Positions 44,670 through 53,597 are shown, counted from the stretch's first letter. The stretch: DNA of 64,000 bases from Gracilimonas sp965227785 (GCF_965227785.1 NZ_OZ245785.1:1984001-2048000), one strand, 5' to 3'. Numbers and translations are program-made. Notes: generated by a model from the letters alone, not told the origin.

Positions 44670-45797
44670 ATGCCCGAACAAGCTCCACATAGCGATGAAT
44701 ACTGGATGCAGCAAGCCCTGGATTTAGCCAAGCAGGGTAAAGGACACGTTGCTCCAAATCCCTTGGTGGGATGCGTAATTTTATCATCGGAGGGGAAACT
44801 TATCGGCCAGGGCTATCATAAAAAATTTGGCAAGGCTCATGCAGAAGTAAACGCGGTGGAGTCGGTTAAGGATAAGAAACAGCTTAAAGGCGCCACGGTT
44901 TACGTAACCCTTGAACCGTGCTCACATAAAGGGAAAACTCCTCCCTGTGCCCCCATGCTGGCAAAGCTCCCCATAAAAAGAGTGGTGGTTGCCATGAAGG
45001 ATCCTAATCCTGAAGTGGACGGAAAGGGAATTCTGCATCTCCGTAATAATGGAATTGAAGTTGAAACAGGTGTGCTTAAGGAGGAGGCGGAAAAACTGAA
45101 CGAGTTTTTTATCTACCATCAAACCTTCGGCCGGCCTTTTATCACCCTGAAAATAGCCCAAACCGCCGATGGTTATATTGCCGCTGCTGATGGTGAGTCG
45201 CAGTGGATTACAGGAGATCAATCCCGAAAATTGGTTCACAAATGGCGTTCTGAATATGATGCTGTTTTAGTAGGAAGAACAACCGCTATGGTTGATAACC
45301 CAAGCTTAACAGTTCGTCATGTTTCCGGACGACAACCCAAACGCATCGTGATTGATGGCCCTTATGAGCTCCCCAAAGAACTGAATCTTTTTTCGGATAA
45401 GTTTGAAGAAAAAACCACCATCATCACATGGAATAAGGAAGCCTCTGCCACCGATGCCGATCCTATGCTGAAGGTTATGCAGCAAAATTACTTTCGGGGA
45501 GAAGTGCTTCAGGTTTCTAAAGTTGACGGTCATGTGGATTTACGACAGTCTTTTAAATTGTTGGGAGAAAATGGAATTACATCAGTTTTAGTGGAAGGCG
45601 GCCAACAGCTATCTTCTGCCTTAATCCGACAGGGGTTAGTAGATAAACTCGAACTATTTATAGCTCCAAAGTTGTTAGGAGCCGGAACCCGATCGCTGAT
45701 CAACATCGGCATTAACAAAATGAAAGAAATTGCCGAACTTAAGAATGTCACCTGGACACAGGTCGGTGATGATATGTTATTAACCGGATATTTTTGA
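44670..45797 (+). CDS. ribD: Bifunctional riboflavin biosynthesis deaminase/reductase
   Basis: Catalyses the second and third steps on the GTP branch of riboflavin synthesis. The deaminase domain (residues 1-145) has the zinc motifs HAEVNAVES and PCSHKGKTPPCAPML; the reductase domain (150-375) starts FITLKIAQTADGYIA and has DAVLVGRTTAMVDNPSLTVR and SVLVEGGQQLSSALI. The ATG at 44670 gives the expected N-terminus DEYWMQQALDLAKQG; a frame extended to 44625 starts inside the preceding terminator. ribE follows after five bases. Confidence 0.95.
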   Translation: MPEQAPHSDEYWMQQALDLAKQGKGHVAPNPLVGCVILSSEGKLIGQGYHKKFGKAHAEVNAVESVKDKKQLKGATVYVTLEPCSHKGKTPPCAPMLAKLPIKRVVVAMKDPNPEVDGKGILHLRNNGIEVETGVLKEEAEKLNEFFIYHQTFGRPFITLKIAQTADGYIAAADGESQWITGDQSRKLVHKWRSEYDAVLVGRTTAMVDNPSLTVRHVSGRQPKRIVIDGPYELPKELNLFSDKFEEKTTIITWNKEASATDADPMLKVMQQNYFRGEVLQVSKVDGHVDLRQSFKLLGENGITSVLVEGGQQLSSALIRQGLVDKLELFIAPKLLGAGTRSLINIGINKMKEIAELKNVTWTQVGDDMLLTGYF

Positions 45798-45802
45798 AAA
45801 TC

Positions 45803-46408
45803 ATGTTTACCGGAATTGTACAAGAAGTTGGAAAAATTGCTGATGTCAAATCTCTGAATGGCGGTGGCAAAGAAATAAAAATTGCCTGCTCTTTTGCCGG
45901 CACCTGCCATGAGGATGAAAGCATCGCAGTGAATGGAGTCTGCCTCACCGTTACGGCTTTTGATGAGGAAACCTTCACCGTTCAGGCTGTTGAAGAAACA
46001 CTCCGCAAAACCTCTACCGGTGAACTAACCACTGGCAGCCCGGTAAACCTGGAACGCTCACTCACTCTCCAAAAAGGCATTGAAGGCCATTTGGTGCAGG
46101 GCCATGTAGACACCACCGGCATTATTACGGATATAGAAAAAGAAGAAACCGGGTGGTTGATTTCTGTTGAATATCCCGATGAATTTACCGACATGATTGT
46201 TGGGCGTGGAAGCATCACCATGGAGGGTATCAGCCTCACCGTTGCCCGGGAATCGGACAACACCTTTACCGTCGCCATTATCCCTTACACATGGGAACAT
46301 ACCAACCTCAAAGAAAAATCAATCGGTGACGCCGTAAATCTCGAGTTTGACGTAATTGGGAAATACGTAGTTAAGTATCTGGCTAAGATCGGCCGTGATT
46401 CTCTTTAA
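45803..46408 (+). CDS. ribE: Riboflavin synthase, alpha subunit
   Basis: Cytoplasmic trimer that dismutates two lumazines to riboflavin. The 201-residue product shows the expected duplication: an N-terminal MFTGIVQEVGKI start and a first barrel with DESIAVNGVCLTVTAF, then a second with QKGIEGHLVQGHVDTTG and ITMEGISLTVARE. The ATG at 45803 gives the almost invariant MFTGIV start. It follows ribD by five bases and its stop overlaps the end of lptD on the other strand by four bases. The ribBA-like gene at 2.9 kb supplies the other substrate branch. Confidence 0.95.
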   Translation: MFTGIVQEVGKIADVKSLNGGGKEIKIACSFAGTCHEDESIAVNGVCLTVTAFDEETFTVQAVEETLRKTSTGELTTGSPVNLERSLTLQKGIEGHLVQGHVDTTGIITDIEKEETGWLISVEYPDEFTDMIVGRGSITMEGISLTVARESDNTFTVAIIPYTWEHTNLKEKSIGDAVNLEFDVIGKYVVKYLAKIGRDSL

Positions 46409-49077
46409 CGCCCATATCCCGCGCCGGTAGGACTTGAACTTCTCTCCAGATTCTTGAGCACCGGAAGCTTCTGAAACAGACTTTGTATCTGTGAACTGTT
46501 TACACTCAGGCGGAAGAAGTAGTACTGAAATTCTCCAAACGGATTGATTTGAAAGGACAAGTTCCAACACTCCAGGTTTCTGGTCAGTGAAAACTGTGAG
46601 GGCGTAAACTCTTTCGCGATAAAATCATACCCTACATTAGTATTGAATTTCCATTTCGGCGTTAAGTTGAATGATATACTGCTGGCACGTATAGTTGCTC
46701 TTTTCCGCGGACTTTGATTAAAACGATAATTCCAGCTGTAACTGAAATTCAGTGACACACTCCAGGGTGAACGAAAATCCGGAACAGGCTCCAGCCCGAA
46801 ACGGGAATCTACGGGATGGAAGATAGACTGGTTATAGGGATCATATCTGCGTCGATATTCCGGAGTATAAACCTCTACTCCATTCCCACCCCGGAAAGAG
46901 GTACTCGCACTCAATGAAAATGATTGGAGCTGAGCCAGCTTATTACCGTCTTCAATATAATACCGGTCAATCTCACGGCCCAGAGAATCTGTCTGATAAA
47001 ATGAAAAACTGGCATTGGCACTTAAGTTCAGTCCAGAAATGGCGTTGGAGCTGATGGATGTGCTAAGCGGGCTTAGATTTAAACTGTCGGCCGCAAAATT
47101 ATAGGAGGTGCTCAACGAGAGGTTATCAATAAAGCGCAGGTTTTTTTCGGAAACCTCACCGGTGCTGTCACGCTTTACTATTTTTGTTTCAAACACATTT
47201 CGGAGGGAGAAGTTGATTGAGCGTTGTTCGCCACGTCCGGGCCCCGAAAAAATTTCGTCTTCAAATATCGAGTATCGCTGAGTATTGCCCAGGCTATCAG
47301 TTTGCACCGTTCGGTAGTACCCCCATCTTTCTTCACTAAAATCCGGACGATAGCTAAATCCTATGGTTGGTCGAGCAGTATGCCGGAATCCCTGCAGATT
47401 TCCAATCCGTATGTTGGATATTCCATACACCGTTGTGCTAAAATTCAGATTAGTGCTGAAATCACGGGCTGCTTCAAAGCCATACATTTTATCCGTTTCT
47501 ACTCGGTTGGAGTCAGCATTATAAGATTTTCGTATAGAGGAAGGATACCAGTACTCGTTTCCGCTTATACCGGCAGAAATATTTAAAAATTGGCTGGGAA
47601 CAAGTTGCCCAACTTGTATGCTCGCCGACTGCTGGAACCCGGCCTGAATATAATTTTGATTGCCGGTTGCCTCTTCGTACAAATCCCGGTTGGTCAGCGC
47701 TTCAAAAAATGTCACGTCAGCACTATCCGCATCTATGGGATTATAATTGAAGCGGGATCTGAGTGTGTTATCATAACTGATGTTGATCGTTTCATACCAG
47801 CGCTGCTCACCACCCCCAGAGGATACATTCTGAAAAGGCGAAATCGTTTTCAGCCGGAAGTTAGCAGTTGGACCGCTTAACTGAGTTGAGTAGTTGCTAA
47901 AGTTCTGATTCAGCTGAGCGTTGGTACTAAAGGTAAACAGGTTCTCCGGGTGCTTGTAATTGTACGCCATTGTGGACCTTGAGTTCGTCTCAGCCCGGTC
48001 GTTAATATCGTAGGAGTTTCTTCTCAGGTAATCTTCGGTTCGAAGATTAACATTAGCAGATACCGATGCATACGGGGAAATAGTTTGGTTATGCTGAATG
48101 CCAATCGATTTTTGGACCCGCTCCTCAAAATCAGGGTCTGTGGGTTCCAATCCCCGGTCTTTGGAATATCCGATATCTAAGGACCCGTTATACCAGTTGG
48201 TTTTCCGGTATTGCACCCGCCCGTTCAGGTAAAACGTTCCGGAGGTGTAAATGTCTCCATCTACCTGACCGGTCAGGTAATCATTGAAGTACTGAAACCA
48301 TCCCACATTCTGCAATCCAAGTCCACGGTTGTTTTGATTCTGAAAAGCATAGGTTGGAGTTAACAATCCCGACCTCTTTTTCTCAATATCGGTAGGCACA
48401 TAACCGAACGGAAAGATCAGTGGGTATGGTATATCCAGAATGTACAGCCGGGCATTACTAAAAAACAGCTCATCCTGATCAACTACCTTCATTTTTTTGG
48501 CTTTGATATAATAATACAGATACTCAGGCGGACAGGTTGAATAAATCCCGTCTTCTATAAAAACCTCGCTTTCACTTACATTTTTGATCTTGGAACCGAT
48601 CAAATGTCCTTCCGAGACCTGCACCTGGGCAGCTTCAAACTTTCCCTTTTTAGTTTTATAATTGAATAAAATTCGGGTGCTTTTAATTTCATCTGAATCC
48701 CGAATGAGTACAGGCCGGGAGAGTGTATCTTCAGGTGTGGTGGTTGTAGCTTCAACAGTTGATTTCTCAATATCCATATTAATCTCGCCCGCATTCAGTT
48801 CCCCGGATGGGTGCTTTACCTGAGCTGAACCAAATAGAAAAGCCTTCTTTCCTTTAGAAAAATCGATAATCAGTGAATCGGAAGACTGGAACTGTACGGC
48901 ATCATCAGGAACAGAAGCACTGCCACCGGGGGCAGTGGAAACCGGCTGTACCTGCGAGGTATCGGTAGCAGTTGATGTGGTATCTGCCTGCCGGGCAACA
49001 AGAGGTGCCGTCATCAAAAAAACCAGGCAAATACCCGCCGTATATCTGCCTATATGTGTCTTTATGACGGTAAGCAT
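46405..49077 (-). CDS. lptD: LPS-assembly protein LptD-like outer-membrane barrel
   Basis: An 890-residue outer-membrane protein that inserts lipopolysaccharide into the outer leaflet. A signal peptide (to about LVARQ) and a Ser/Thr-rich stretch lead to an OstA-type beta-jellyroll (FLFGSAQVKHPSGELNAGEI, TRILFNYKTKKGKFEAAQV), a LIFPFGYVPTDIEKKRSGLLTP segment that marks the family, and a large barrel rich in alternating aromatic strands. Cysteines are few (CPPEYLYYY only is obvious), so the E. coli disulfide pattern is absent. It is third in the ftsB-like, ROK kinase, lptD run on the minus strand. Confidence 0.92.
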   Translation of the reverse strand: MLTVIKTHIGRYTAGICLVFLMTAPLVARQADTTSTATDTSQVQPVSTAPGGSASVPDDAVQFQSSDSLIIDFSKGKKAFLFGSAQVKHPSGELNAGEINMDIEKSTVEATTTTPEDTLSRPVLIRDSDEIKSTRILFNYKTKKGKFEAAQVQVSEGHLIGSKIKNVSESEVFIEDGIYSTCPPEYLYYYIKAKKMKVVDQDELFFSNARLYILDIPYPLIFPFGYVPTDIEKKRSGLLTPTYAFQNQNNRGLGLQNVGWFQYFNDYLTGQVDGDIYTSGTFYLNGRVQYRKTNWYNGSLDIGYSKDRGLEPTDPDFEERVQKSIGIQHNQTISPYASVSANVNLRTEDYLRRNSYDINDRAETNSRSTMAYNYKHPENLFTFSTNAQLNQNFSNYSTQLSGPTANFRLKTISPFQNVSSGGGEQRWYETINISYDNTLRSRFNYNPIDADSADVTFFEALTNRDLYEEATGNQNYIQAGFQQSASIQVGQLVPSQFLNISAGISGNEYWYPSSIRKSYNADSNRVETDKMYGFEAARDFSTNLNFSTTVYGISNIRIGNLQGFRHTARPTIGFSYRPDFSEERWGYYRTVQTDSLGNTQRYSIFEDEIFSGPGRGEQRSINFSLRNVFETKIVKRDSTGEVSEKNLRFIDNLSLSTSYNFAADSLNLSPLSTSISSNAISGLNLSANASFSFYQTDSLGREIDRYYIEDGNKLAQLQSFSLSASTSFRGGNGVEVYTPEYRRRYDPYNQSIFHPVDSRFGLEPVPDFRSPWSVSLNFSYSWNYRFNQSPRKRATIRASSISFNLTPKWKFNTNVGYDFIAKEFTPSQFSLTRNLECWNLSFQINPFGEFQYYFFRLSVNSSQIQSLFQKLPVLKNLERSSSPTGAGYGR

Positions 49078-49089
49078 AAGTTTTCTTGA

Positions 49090-50034
49090 TTAGGAAAAAG
49101 AGTCGAAAGCCAGTCCGGCAGCTCCCAGTAGCGCACTGTCGTTACCGAGATCTTCATAAACCAGCTCAAATCCTTCTTTGAACGGCTCCATCATGTGTTT
49201 TCGTACAATATCTCTGGCAGGCTCAAAAAGAAAGTCTCCTGCTTTGGAAACGCCGCCGCTCACCACAATCTTTCTAATATCCATCATGTGTACATAATTG
49301 ATAATGGCATATCCAAGGCGCTGGCCACTTTTGGCTAAAATTTCGATGGCCAGTTCGTTGCCTTCTTTTGCAGCGTTTGTAAGGTCGATGGGCTCCAGTT
49401 GGTCGAAGTCGTTGGAGAACTTTTTATACAAATCATTAGCCGGATTTTGAGTAATCAAGTCGGTAGCAAACCGGCTGAGAAAACGCTGGCCAATATAAGC
49501 CTCAACCGTACCCCTGGTCACACTGTTCGACAATGGGCCATGATAATCAATAATCACATGCCCCAGCTCTCCGGCCATTCCTTCTGTGCCTTTGTAAATA
49601 TTTCTATTAATGATAATGCCACCACCAACTCCCGTTCCGAGAGTTATCATTATAAAGCTGTCAAAGTTTCTTCCAACACCAAAATGCAAGGAGCCAATAG
49701 CTGCGATGTTGGCATCGTTCTCTATTTTGCAGGGAATGCCTGTTCGTTGGGTAATATCTTCAGCAGCATTTACTACGGACCACCCTGGCAAGTTAGGTGG
49801 GTATTTAACTGTAGTCTGATCTTTAGAAACCATTCCGGGCAAACCCAGTCCAACCCCAATAATTTCATACTTGTTATTCAGATCCTCAACGGTTTCTGCA
49901 ATGCGGTCCAGGATGTGATCTTTTCCAAGTTTAGCCTGTGTCGGGGTGGTTACCTTCTCTATAATTCCTTTTTCATTATCAACAACGGCGGCTTTAATGT
50001 TGGTACCACCAAGATCAACACCAATGGCTTTCAT
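49090..50034 (-). CDS. ROK-family sugar kinase lacking the zinc-cysteine motif
   Basis: A 314-residue kinase of the ROK family, probably a glucokinase. ATP-binding DLGGTNIKAAVVD, the sugar-site ENDANIAAIG with catalytic Asp, and the glycine-rich MITLGTGVGGGIIIN are all present, as is GELGHVIIDYHGP. After it the usual zinc-binding CxCGxxGCxE is replaced: the text reads PLSNSVTRGTVEAYIG, with serine, serine and threonine at the three cysteine positions. The fold can work without zinc in some members, but this would need testing. It lies between the FtsB/DivIC-like gene and lptD. Confidence 0.9.
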   Translation of the reverse strand: MKAIGVDLGGTNIKAAVVDNEKGIIEKVTTPTQAKLGKDHILDRIAETVEDLNNKYEIIGVGLGLPGMVSKDQTTVKYPPNLPGWSVVNAAEDITQRTGIPCKIENDANIAAIGSLHFGVGRNFDSFIMITLGTGVGGGIIINRNIYKGTEGMAGELGHVIIDYHGPLSNSVTRGTVEAYIGQRFLSRFATDLITQNPANDLYKKFSNDFDQLEPIDLTNAAKEGNELAIEILAKSGQRLGYAIINYVHMMDIRKIVVSGGVSKAGDFLFEPARDIVRKHMMEPFKEGFELVYEDLGNDSALLGAAGLAFDSFS

Positions 50035-50108
50035 TCAATTACGTTTAGAATCTTACGGTTCCGAATTTTCGAGAAGATAATAGGCTAACAACCCTAAGCC
50101 AAACGGCA

Positions 50109-50414
50109 CTATTTCTCACGTTTAACTTTATAGACAGTTTCTCCGGGCTTTCTCATCCCATATTCTTCCCGAGCTATTTTTTCGAGGAGGGCGGGGTCTT
50201 TATCCAAATTTTCAATTTTGGTTTTAAGCTCTTTGGATCGCTCGTTCAGCTCAGCTCTTCGTTCTTTGAGCTCTTGTTTTTCAGTATATAAATCCCACCT
50301 TGTTTTCAGGCTATATGAATCTATAAAAGCAAACCAAGCCACTACAAACGCTGTTAGTAAAAGTGCGAGAAAAGACTTTTTCCAGCGTAATGGATTTAAA
50401 AATTGTAGGTTCAT
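50109..50414 (-). CDS. FtsB/DivIC-family septum protein
   Basis: A 101-residue bitopic membrane protein of the cell-division FtsB/DivIC group. A short cytoplasmic end is followed by one membrane helix (SFLALLLTAFVVAWFAFIDSY), a coiled-coil rich in Leu, Glu and Arg (KQELKERRAELNERSKELK) and the conserved C-terminal AREEYGMRKPGETVYKV. The ATG at 50414 is chosen since the longer frame from 50447 gives an atypical basic N-terminus. The protein would bridge FtsL and FtsQ at the septum. Confidence 0.9.
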   Translation of the reverse strand: MNLQFLNPLRWKKSFLALLLTAFVVAWFAFIDSYSLKTRWDLYTEKQELKERRAELNERSKELKTKIENLDKDPALLEKIAREEYGMRKPGETVYKVKREK

Positions 50415-50493
50415 AAATAGCCCTGTAGATTTTCGTTGGCAGGTCAAAATACATTAATTTGGCTATTAAGTACAATCCAGTGTTTTGCATTCT

Positions 50494-52419
50494 ATGAAAA
50501 AGCTGACCGTTCTGATCGGAACTTTTATGTTGATGTTTTCACCCCATACAGCTTATGGTCAAAGTGAGGAATGGATTCGGGTTTATTTTAATATGCCCGC
50601 CGATCACTCAGTCGCTACCGAAAATAACTTCAGCAACAGCAACCAAGACCTGATCGTAACCCTTGAGCAGCTTATTGATTCAGCTACAACCAGCGTTGAT
50701 TTCTGCATCTATGACTTTGAGCATCCACGTATAGCTCATGCCCTGGTTCGAGCCAAGAACCGAGGAGTTCATATCCGCGTGGTTACCGACAACCACAACC
50801 GAACCGACGGAGGTGATTATGACCTTGCCATATGGACTATTCTGGCTACCGGTGGCATTATTTCTATAGACGATGACGGCGATATCTATAACACAGACGG
50901 CACCATTACCGACAATGACCTGGTGAACGACGGGGCTGACATGCACAACAAATTTGCCGTTATTGATTACCTGAGCCCTTCTCCAGATGATGATTACGTA
51001 TGGACCGGCTCAACCAATATGACCTTCACCGGGGCTTACAATACCAATCATACCCTCGTCATTAAAGACTCGGACGTAGCTAAAGCCTACACCGAAGAGT
51101 TTGAACAAATGTGGGGTGATTCCGATGAAACTCCGGAAGCTAGCCGGGCCGTATTTCATAAAGACAAAACAAATGTAAGCCAGAATGTTTTTGATGTAGG
51201 AGGAACCCGGGTTGAAGTGTATTTCGCTCCGGTGAATCGGGATCGGTCCAAACCCAGTGTAAGCGAACGACTTGTTTCGCTGATTCAGAACGAAGCCCAG
51301 CATGACATCAACTTTCAGGCTTTCGCAATCACCCCGGATATTCCCATCAGCCGGCAAATGTGGGAGCAATCATCCACCGGACAAGTTCTGCTTCGGGGAG
51401 CCATAGACCGGAGTTTTTACAGCCGATACCAAAGTGCCGGTGAAATATGGGGTATTGATTCTGCACGAATGAACAACCGAATGATTTTACCGGCTAACGA
51501 ACTTCGAAAGCTTCATCATAAAGTCATCCTGCTCGATGCTGAACATCCGGATTCTTCCGACATCGGAGTTACGGTAGCCGGCTCCTATAATTTTTCCATG
51601 AATGCAGAAATGAACAATGATGAGAACACCGTCATTATTTTTTCTGATGAAATCACCAACCAGTTTTACCAGGATTTTATGGGCGTGATGAAGCGAGCGA
51701 GGGAAGAAGCCTTTCCACCAGCCCCTCCTTTGGAAACCGACAGGTGGTACGAAGTCTTTTCCATCACCGATGGAAGTCGTTTTGAAATAGAAATTGCTCC
51801 GGGCTTTGGTTACGGTGTTCGTTTTCTTGGAGTGGATGTCCCAACCATTTATGCCGGTCAGGATTCTGCTGAATTCTACTCTGGCGCAGCAGCCGATTAT
51901 CTGCACAACCTGCTGGAAGGGCGAAAGGTGCGACTTAAAGGTTTTAATGGAGACAAACCCGAAGCAAGATACGATGCCTTTCAGGCCTATGTGGAGATGC
52001 AGTATGATAATGGGCCTGTAAGCCTGAACAAGTTACTTCTGGAAAAAGGCTACGGAACCACCTCGAGCTATTACCACCAAAACAAAGACTCGGTTGATGC
52101 TTTTAAAAGCTATCAGGAATCGGCCCAAACCAAAGAAGTTGGCCTTTGGAAACATCCCGAAAGAATAGGTTCGAAAACCCTGCGAGCCAAAGAAGTGGAC
52201 ACGGGCAGTCCCACCAATGTGATGTATCCCATCAATATTAATACGGCTGATGAAGCAACCCTGCAACTGCTGCCCGGGATTGGCCCGGCTTACTCGAAGC
52301 GCATCGTGCAATATCGTTTGGAAAACGGAAGTTTTAAAAGCGTGGATGAGATAACAAACATTCGGGGTATCGGCCCTAAAACACTGCAGAGGTTACGACC
52401 TATTATTACGCTGGAATAG
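50494..52419 (+). CDS. Secreted fusion of phospholipase-D-like, staphylococcal-nuclease-like and helix-hairpin-helix domains
   Basis: A 641-residue exported protein with a signal peptide ending TAYGQ. Two intact HKD motifs define a PLD-superfamily phosphodiesterase: HNKFAVID with VWTGSTNMT near residue 151, and HHKVILLD with VAGSYNFS near residue 341. Residues 415-555 resemble staphylococcal nuclease (VRFLGVDVPTIY, LNKLLLEKGYG, EVGLWKHPE). However, the usual DxPE reads DVPT, and the YGRxLAYV segment reads YDAFQAYV, so that domain is probably inactive and may only bind nucleic acid. The last 60 residues are a ComEA-type (HhH)2 unit (LLPGIGPAYSKRIV, IRGIGPKTLQRL). Extracellular or periplasmic DNA processing is the best guess. 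Start ATG at 50494; a TTG three codons earlier is unlikely. Confidence 0.9.
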   Translation: MKKLTVLIGTFMLMFSPHTAYGQSEEWIRVYFNMPADHSVATENNFSNSNQDLIVTLEQLIDSATTSVDFCIYDFEHPRIAHALVRAKNRGVHIRVVTDNHNRTDGGDYDLAIWTILATGGIISIDDDGDIYNTDGTITDNDLVNDGADMHNKFAVIDYLSPSPDDDYVWTGSTNMTFTGAYNTNHTLVIKDSDVAKAYTEEFEQMWGDSDETPEASRAVFHKDKTNVSQNVFDVGGTRVEVYFAPVNRDRSKPSVSERLVSLIQNEAQHDINFQAFAITPDIPISRQMWEQSSTGQVLLRGAIDRSFYSRYQSAGEIWGIDSARMNNRMILPANELRKLHHKVILLDAEHPDSSDIGVTVAGSYNFSMNAEMNNDENTVIIFSDEITNQFYQDFMGVMKRAREEAFPPAPPLETDRWYEVFSITDGSRFEIEIAPGFGYGVRFLGVDVPTIYAGQDSAEFYSGAAADYLHNLLEGRKVRLKGFNGDKPEARYDAFQAYVEMQYDNGPVSLNKLLLEKGYGTTSSYYHQNKDSVDAFKSYQESAQTKEVGLWKHPERIGSKTLRAKEVDTGSPTNVMYPININTADEATLQLLPGIGPAYSKRIVQYRLENGSFKSVDEITNIRGIGPKTLQRLRPIITLE

Positions 52420-52427
52420 CTGCGCAT

Positions 52428-52460
52428 AAAAAAACCCCATCCGAGATCAATCGTATGGGG
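52428..52460 (-). terminator. Intrinsic terminator for tRNA-Lys
   Basis: Read on the minus strand, CCCCAT and ATGGGG form a stem with a 14-base loop and are followed by seven T residues. It lies 42 bases beyond the 3' end of the tRNA. It also sits just after the plus-strand nuclease gene but has no T-run in that direction. Confidence 0.75.
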
Positions 52461-52502
52461 CTGGTCAAGAGAGAGTCATTAAAAAAATTCCATAAAATTG
52501 TG

Positions 52503-52575
52503 TGAATCGGGAGGGGCTCGAACCCTCGACCCACGGCTTAAAAGGCCGTTGCTCTACCAACTGAGCTACCGATTC
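52503..52575 (-). tRNA. tRNA-Lys (anticodon UUU)
   Basis: The minus strand folds as a 73-base cloverleaf: acceptor GAATCGG with CCGATTC, D arm GCTCAGTTGGTAGAGC, anticodon stem ACGGC/GCCGT around CTTTTAA (anticodon TTT), T arm GAGGGTTCGAGCCCCTC and discriminator A. CCA is not encoded. Confidence 0.96.
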
Positions 52576-52587
52576 TCAAGTAGATTC

Positions 52588-52619
52588 CAAAGATAAGGCA
52601 TTTATCAATTAGAGTACAA
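52588..52619 (-). promoter_or_regulatory. Bacteroidetes-type promoter for tRNA-Lys
   Basis: On the minus strand TTG (52617-52619), a 21-base spacer and TATCTTTG (52588-52595) precede the tRNA by 12 bases, repeating the pattern seen at tRNA-Leu. Confidence 0.6.
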
Positions 52620-52635
52620 GGGAAAAATGAATTTT

Positions 52636-53139
52636 CTACTCCTTTTTTTCATTGCCTTCATCCAGAATCTGAACCAAATCGGTTTCGATCAGTCGGTGTG
52701 GTTTTTCTTCTATTCGTCCTACCTCCGTAGTGCCTTTTAAAACCAACACGGTGGGAATATATTTGATATCAAACTTATTTAAAAATGATTTGGGAAATTT
52801 TTTTTGCCGGTCCACAGCAATGTATTGAACACCGATATTTCCTGCCTTAGCGAGTTCCAAAATTTTCATAAGTCCCGGAATATATTTCTTCGATTCACGG
52901 CACCAGCTCCCCACAAACACCATCAATTGCACTGAATCCTGATAAGTCGATAAATATTCAACGGCTTCTTGATCCGGTTTATAACGGCCTATATAAATAT
53001 CGTAGATACGGTCGTTCGCCAAAATCTCTTCTTTTGTAACCGGCCCGGTTAGATCTTGCTGTTGTGCCTTTAAGGTTGAAGGCCACATCAACCCAAAGCC
53101 AAACAGTACAACAAATACAAACCTGCTTGCAGAGTTCAT
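52636..53139 (-). CDS. Exported thioredoxin-like protein with a single active-site cysteine
   Basis: A 167-residue periplasmic protein. Signal peptide residues 1-26 end in LKAQ. The mature part is a thioredoxin fold: the motif position reads VGSWCRESKKYIPG, so the second cysteine of WCxxC is serine, and the cis-proline strand is IKYIPTVLVLKGTTEVGRIE. With one cysteine it cannot form the usual intramolecular disulfide; a mixed-disulfide or binding role is possible. The ATG at 53139 gives a proper signal peptide, whereas the longer frame adds a polar N-terminus. Divergent from the HIT gene, with a 59-base shared gap. Confidence 0.85.
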   Translation of the reverse strand: MNSASRFVFVVLFGFGLMWPSTLKAQQQDLTGPVTKEEILANDRIYDIYIGRYKPDQEAVEYLSTYQDSVQLMVFVGSWCRESKKYIPGLMKILELAKAGNIGVQYIAVDRQKKFPKSFLNKFDIKYIPTVLVLKGTTEVGRIEEKPHRLIETDLVQILDEGNEKKE

Positions 53140-53198
53140 AAGGATTTGTGTTTTTTGGATAGTATCTTCACTCAAATTACCATCTTTCACTGTCAATT

Positions 53199-53597
53199 AT
53201 GCCAAGCATTTTCACCAAAATTATTAAAGGGGATGTTCCAAGTTATAGAATAGCAGAGGATAATAAGCATTATGCTTTTCTGGACATCAATCCTTCTGCA
53301 GAAGGCCACACTCTTTGTATCCCCAAAAAGGAAATCGACTATATTTTTGACCTTGAACCTTCGGAGCTCTCGGCGTTGAACCTCTTTGCCCAAAAAGTAG
53401 CTAAGGGAATGGATGAGGCTCTTCAGCCCATCCGAACAGGAATTATCGTGGAAGGAATGGAGGTGCCGCATGCTCACATCCACCTGATTCCCATTTATAA
53501 AGAAACACAGCGATTTAGCCTGGGTATGCAAGTAGAGGTAAGCCAGAATCGAATGACGGAGCTCGCTAAACTCATCAGCGAAAAGGTAATCTTATGA
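53199..53597 (+). CDS. HIT-family nucleotide hydrolase/transferase
   Basis: A 132-residue histidine-triad protein of the HINT branch. N-terminal SIFTKIIKGDVPSYRIAEDNKHYAFLDINPSAEGHTL is split across the fold, and the catalytic triad is in VPHAHIHLIPIY. Members cleave purine nucleoside phosphoramidates or similar adducts. aroQ begins four bases before its stop, so the two genes are translationally coupled; I see no functional link between them. Confidence 0.93.
   Translation: MPSIFTKIIKGDVPSYRIAEDNKHYAFLDINPSAEGHTLCIPKKEIDYIFDLEPSELSALNLFAQKVAKGMDEALQPIRTGIIVEGMEVPHAHIHLIPIYKETQRFSLGMQVEVSQNRMTELAKLISEKVIL

Noticed and set aside
51780..52160. Active staphylococcal nuclease domain
   Set aside because: Positions equivalent to the catalytic Glu and Arg are Thr and Ala; only the fold is supported.
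52428..52460. Terminator of the PLD-SNase-HhH gene on the plus strand
   Set aside because: The T-run is on the minus strand only, so it fits the tRNA-Lys transcript.
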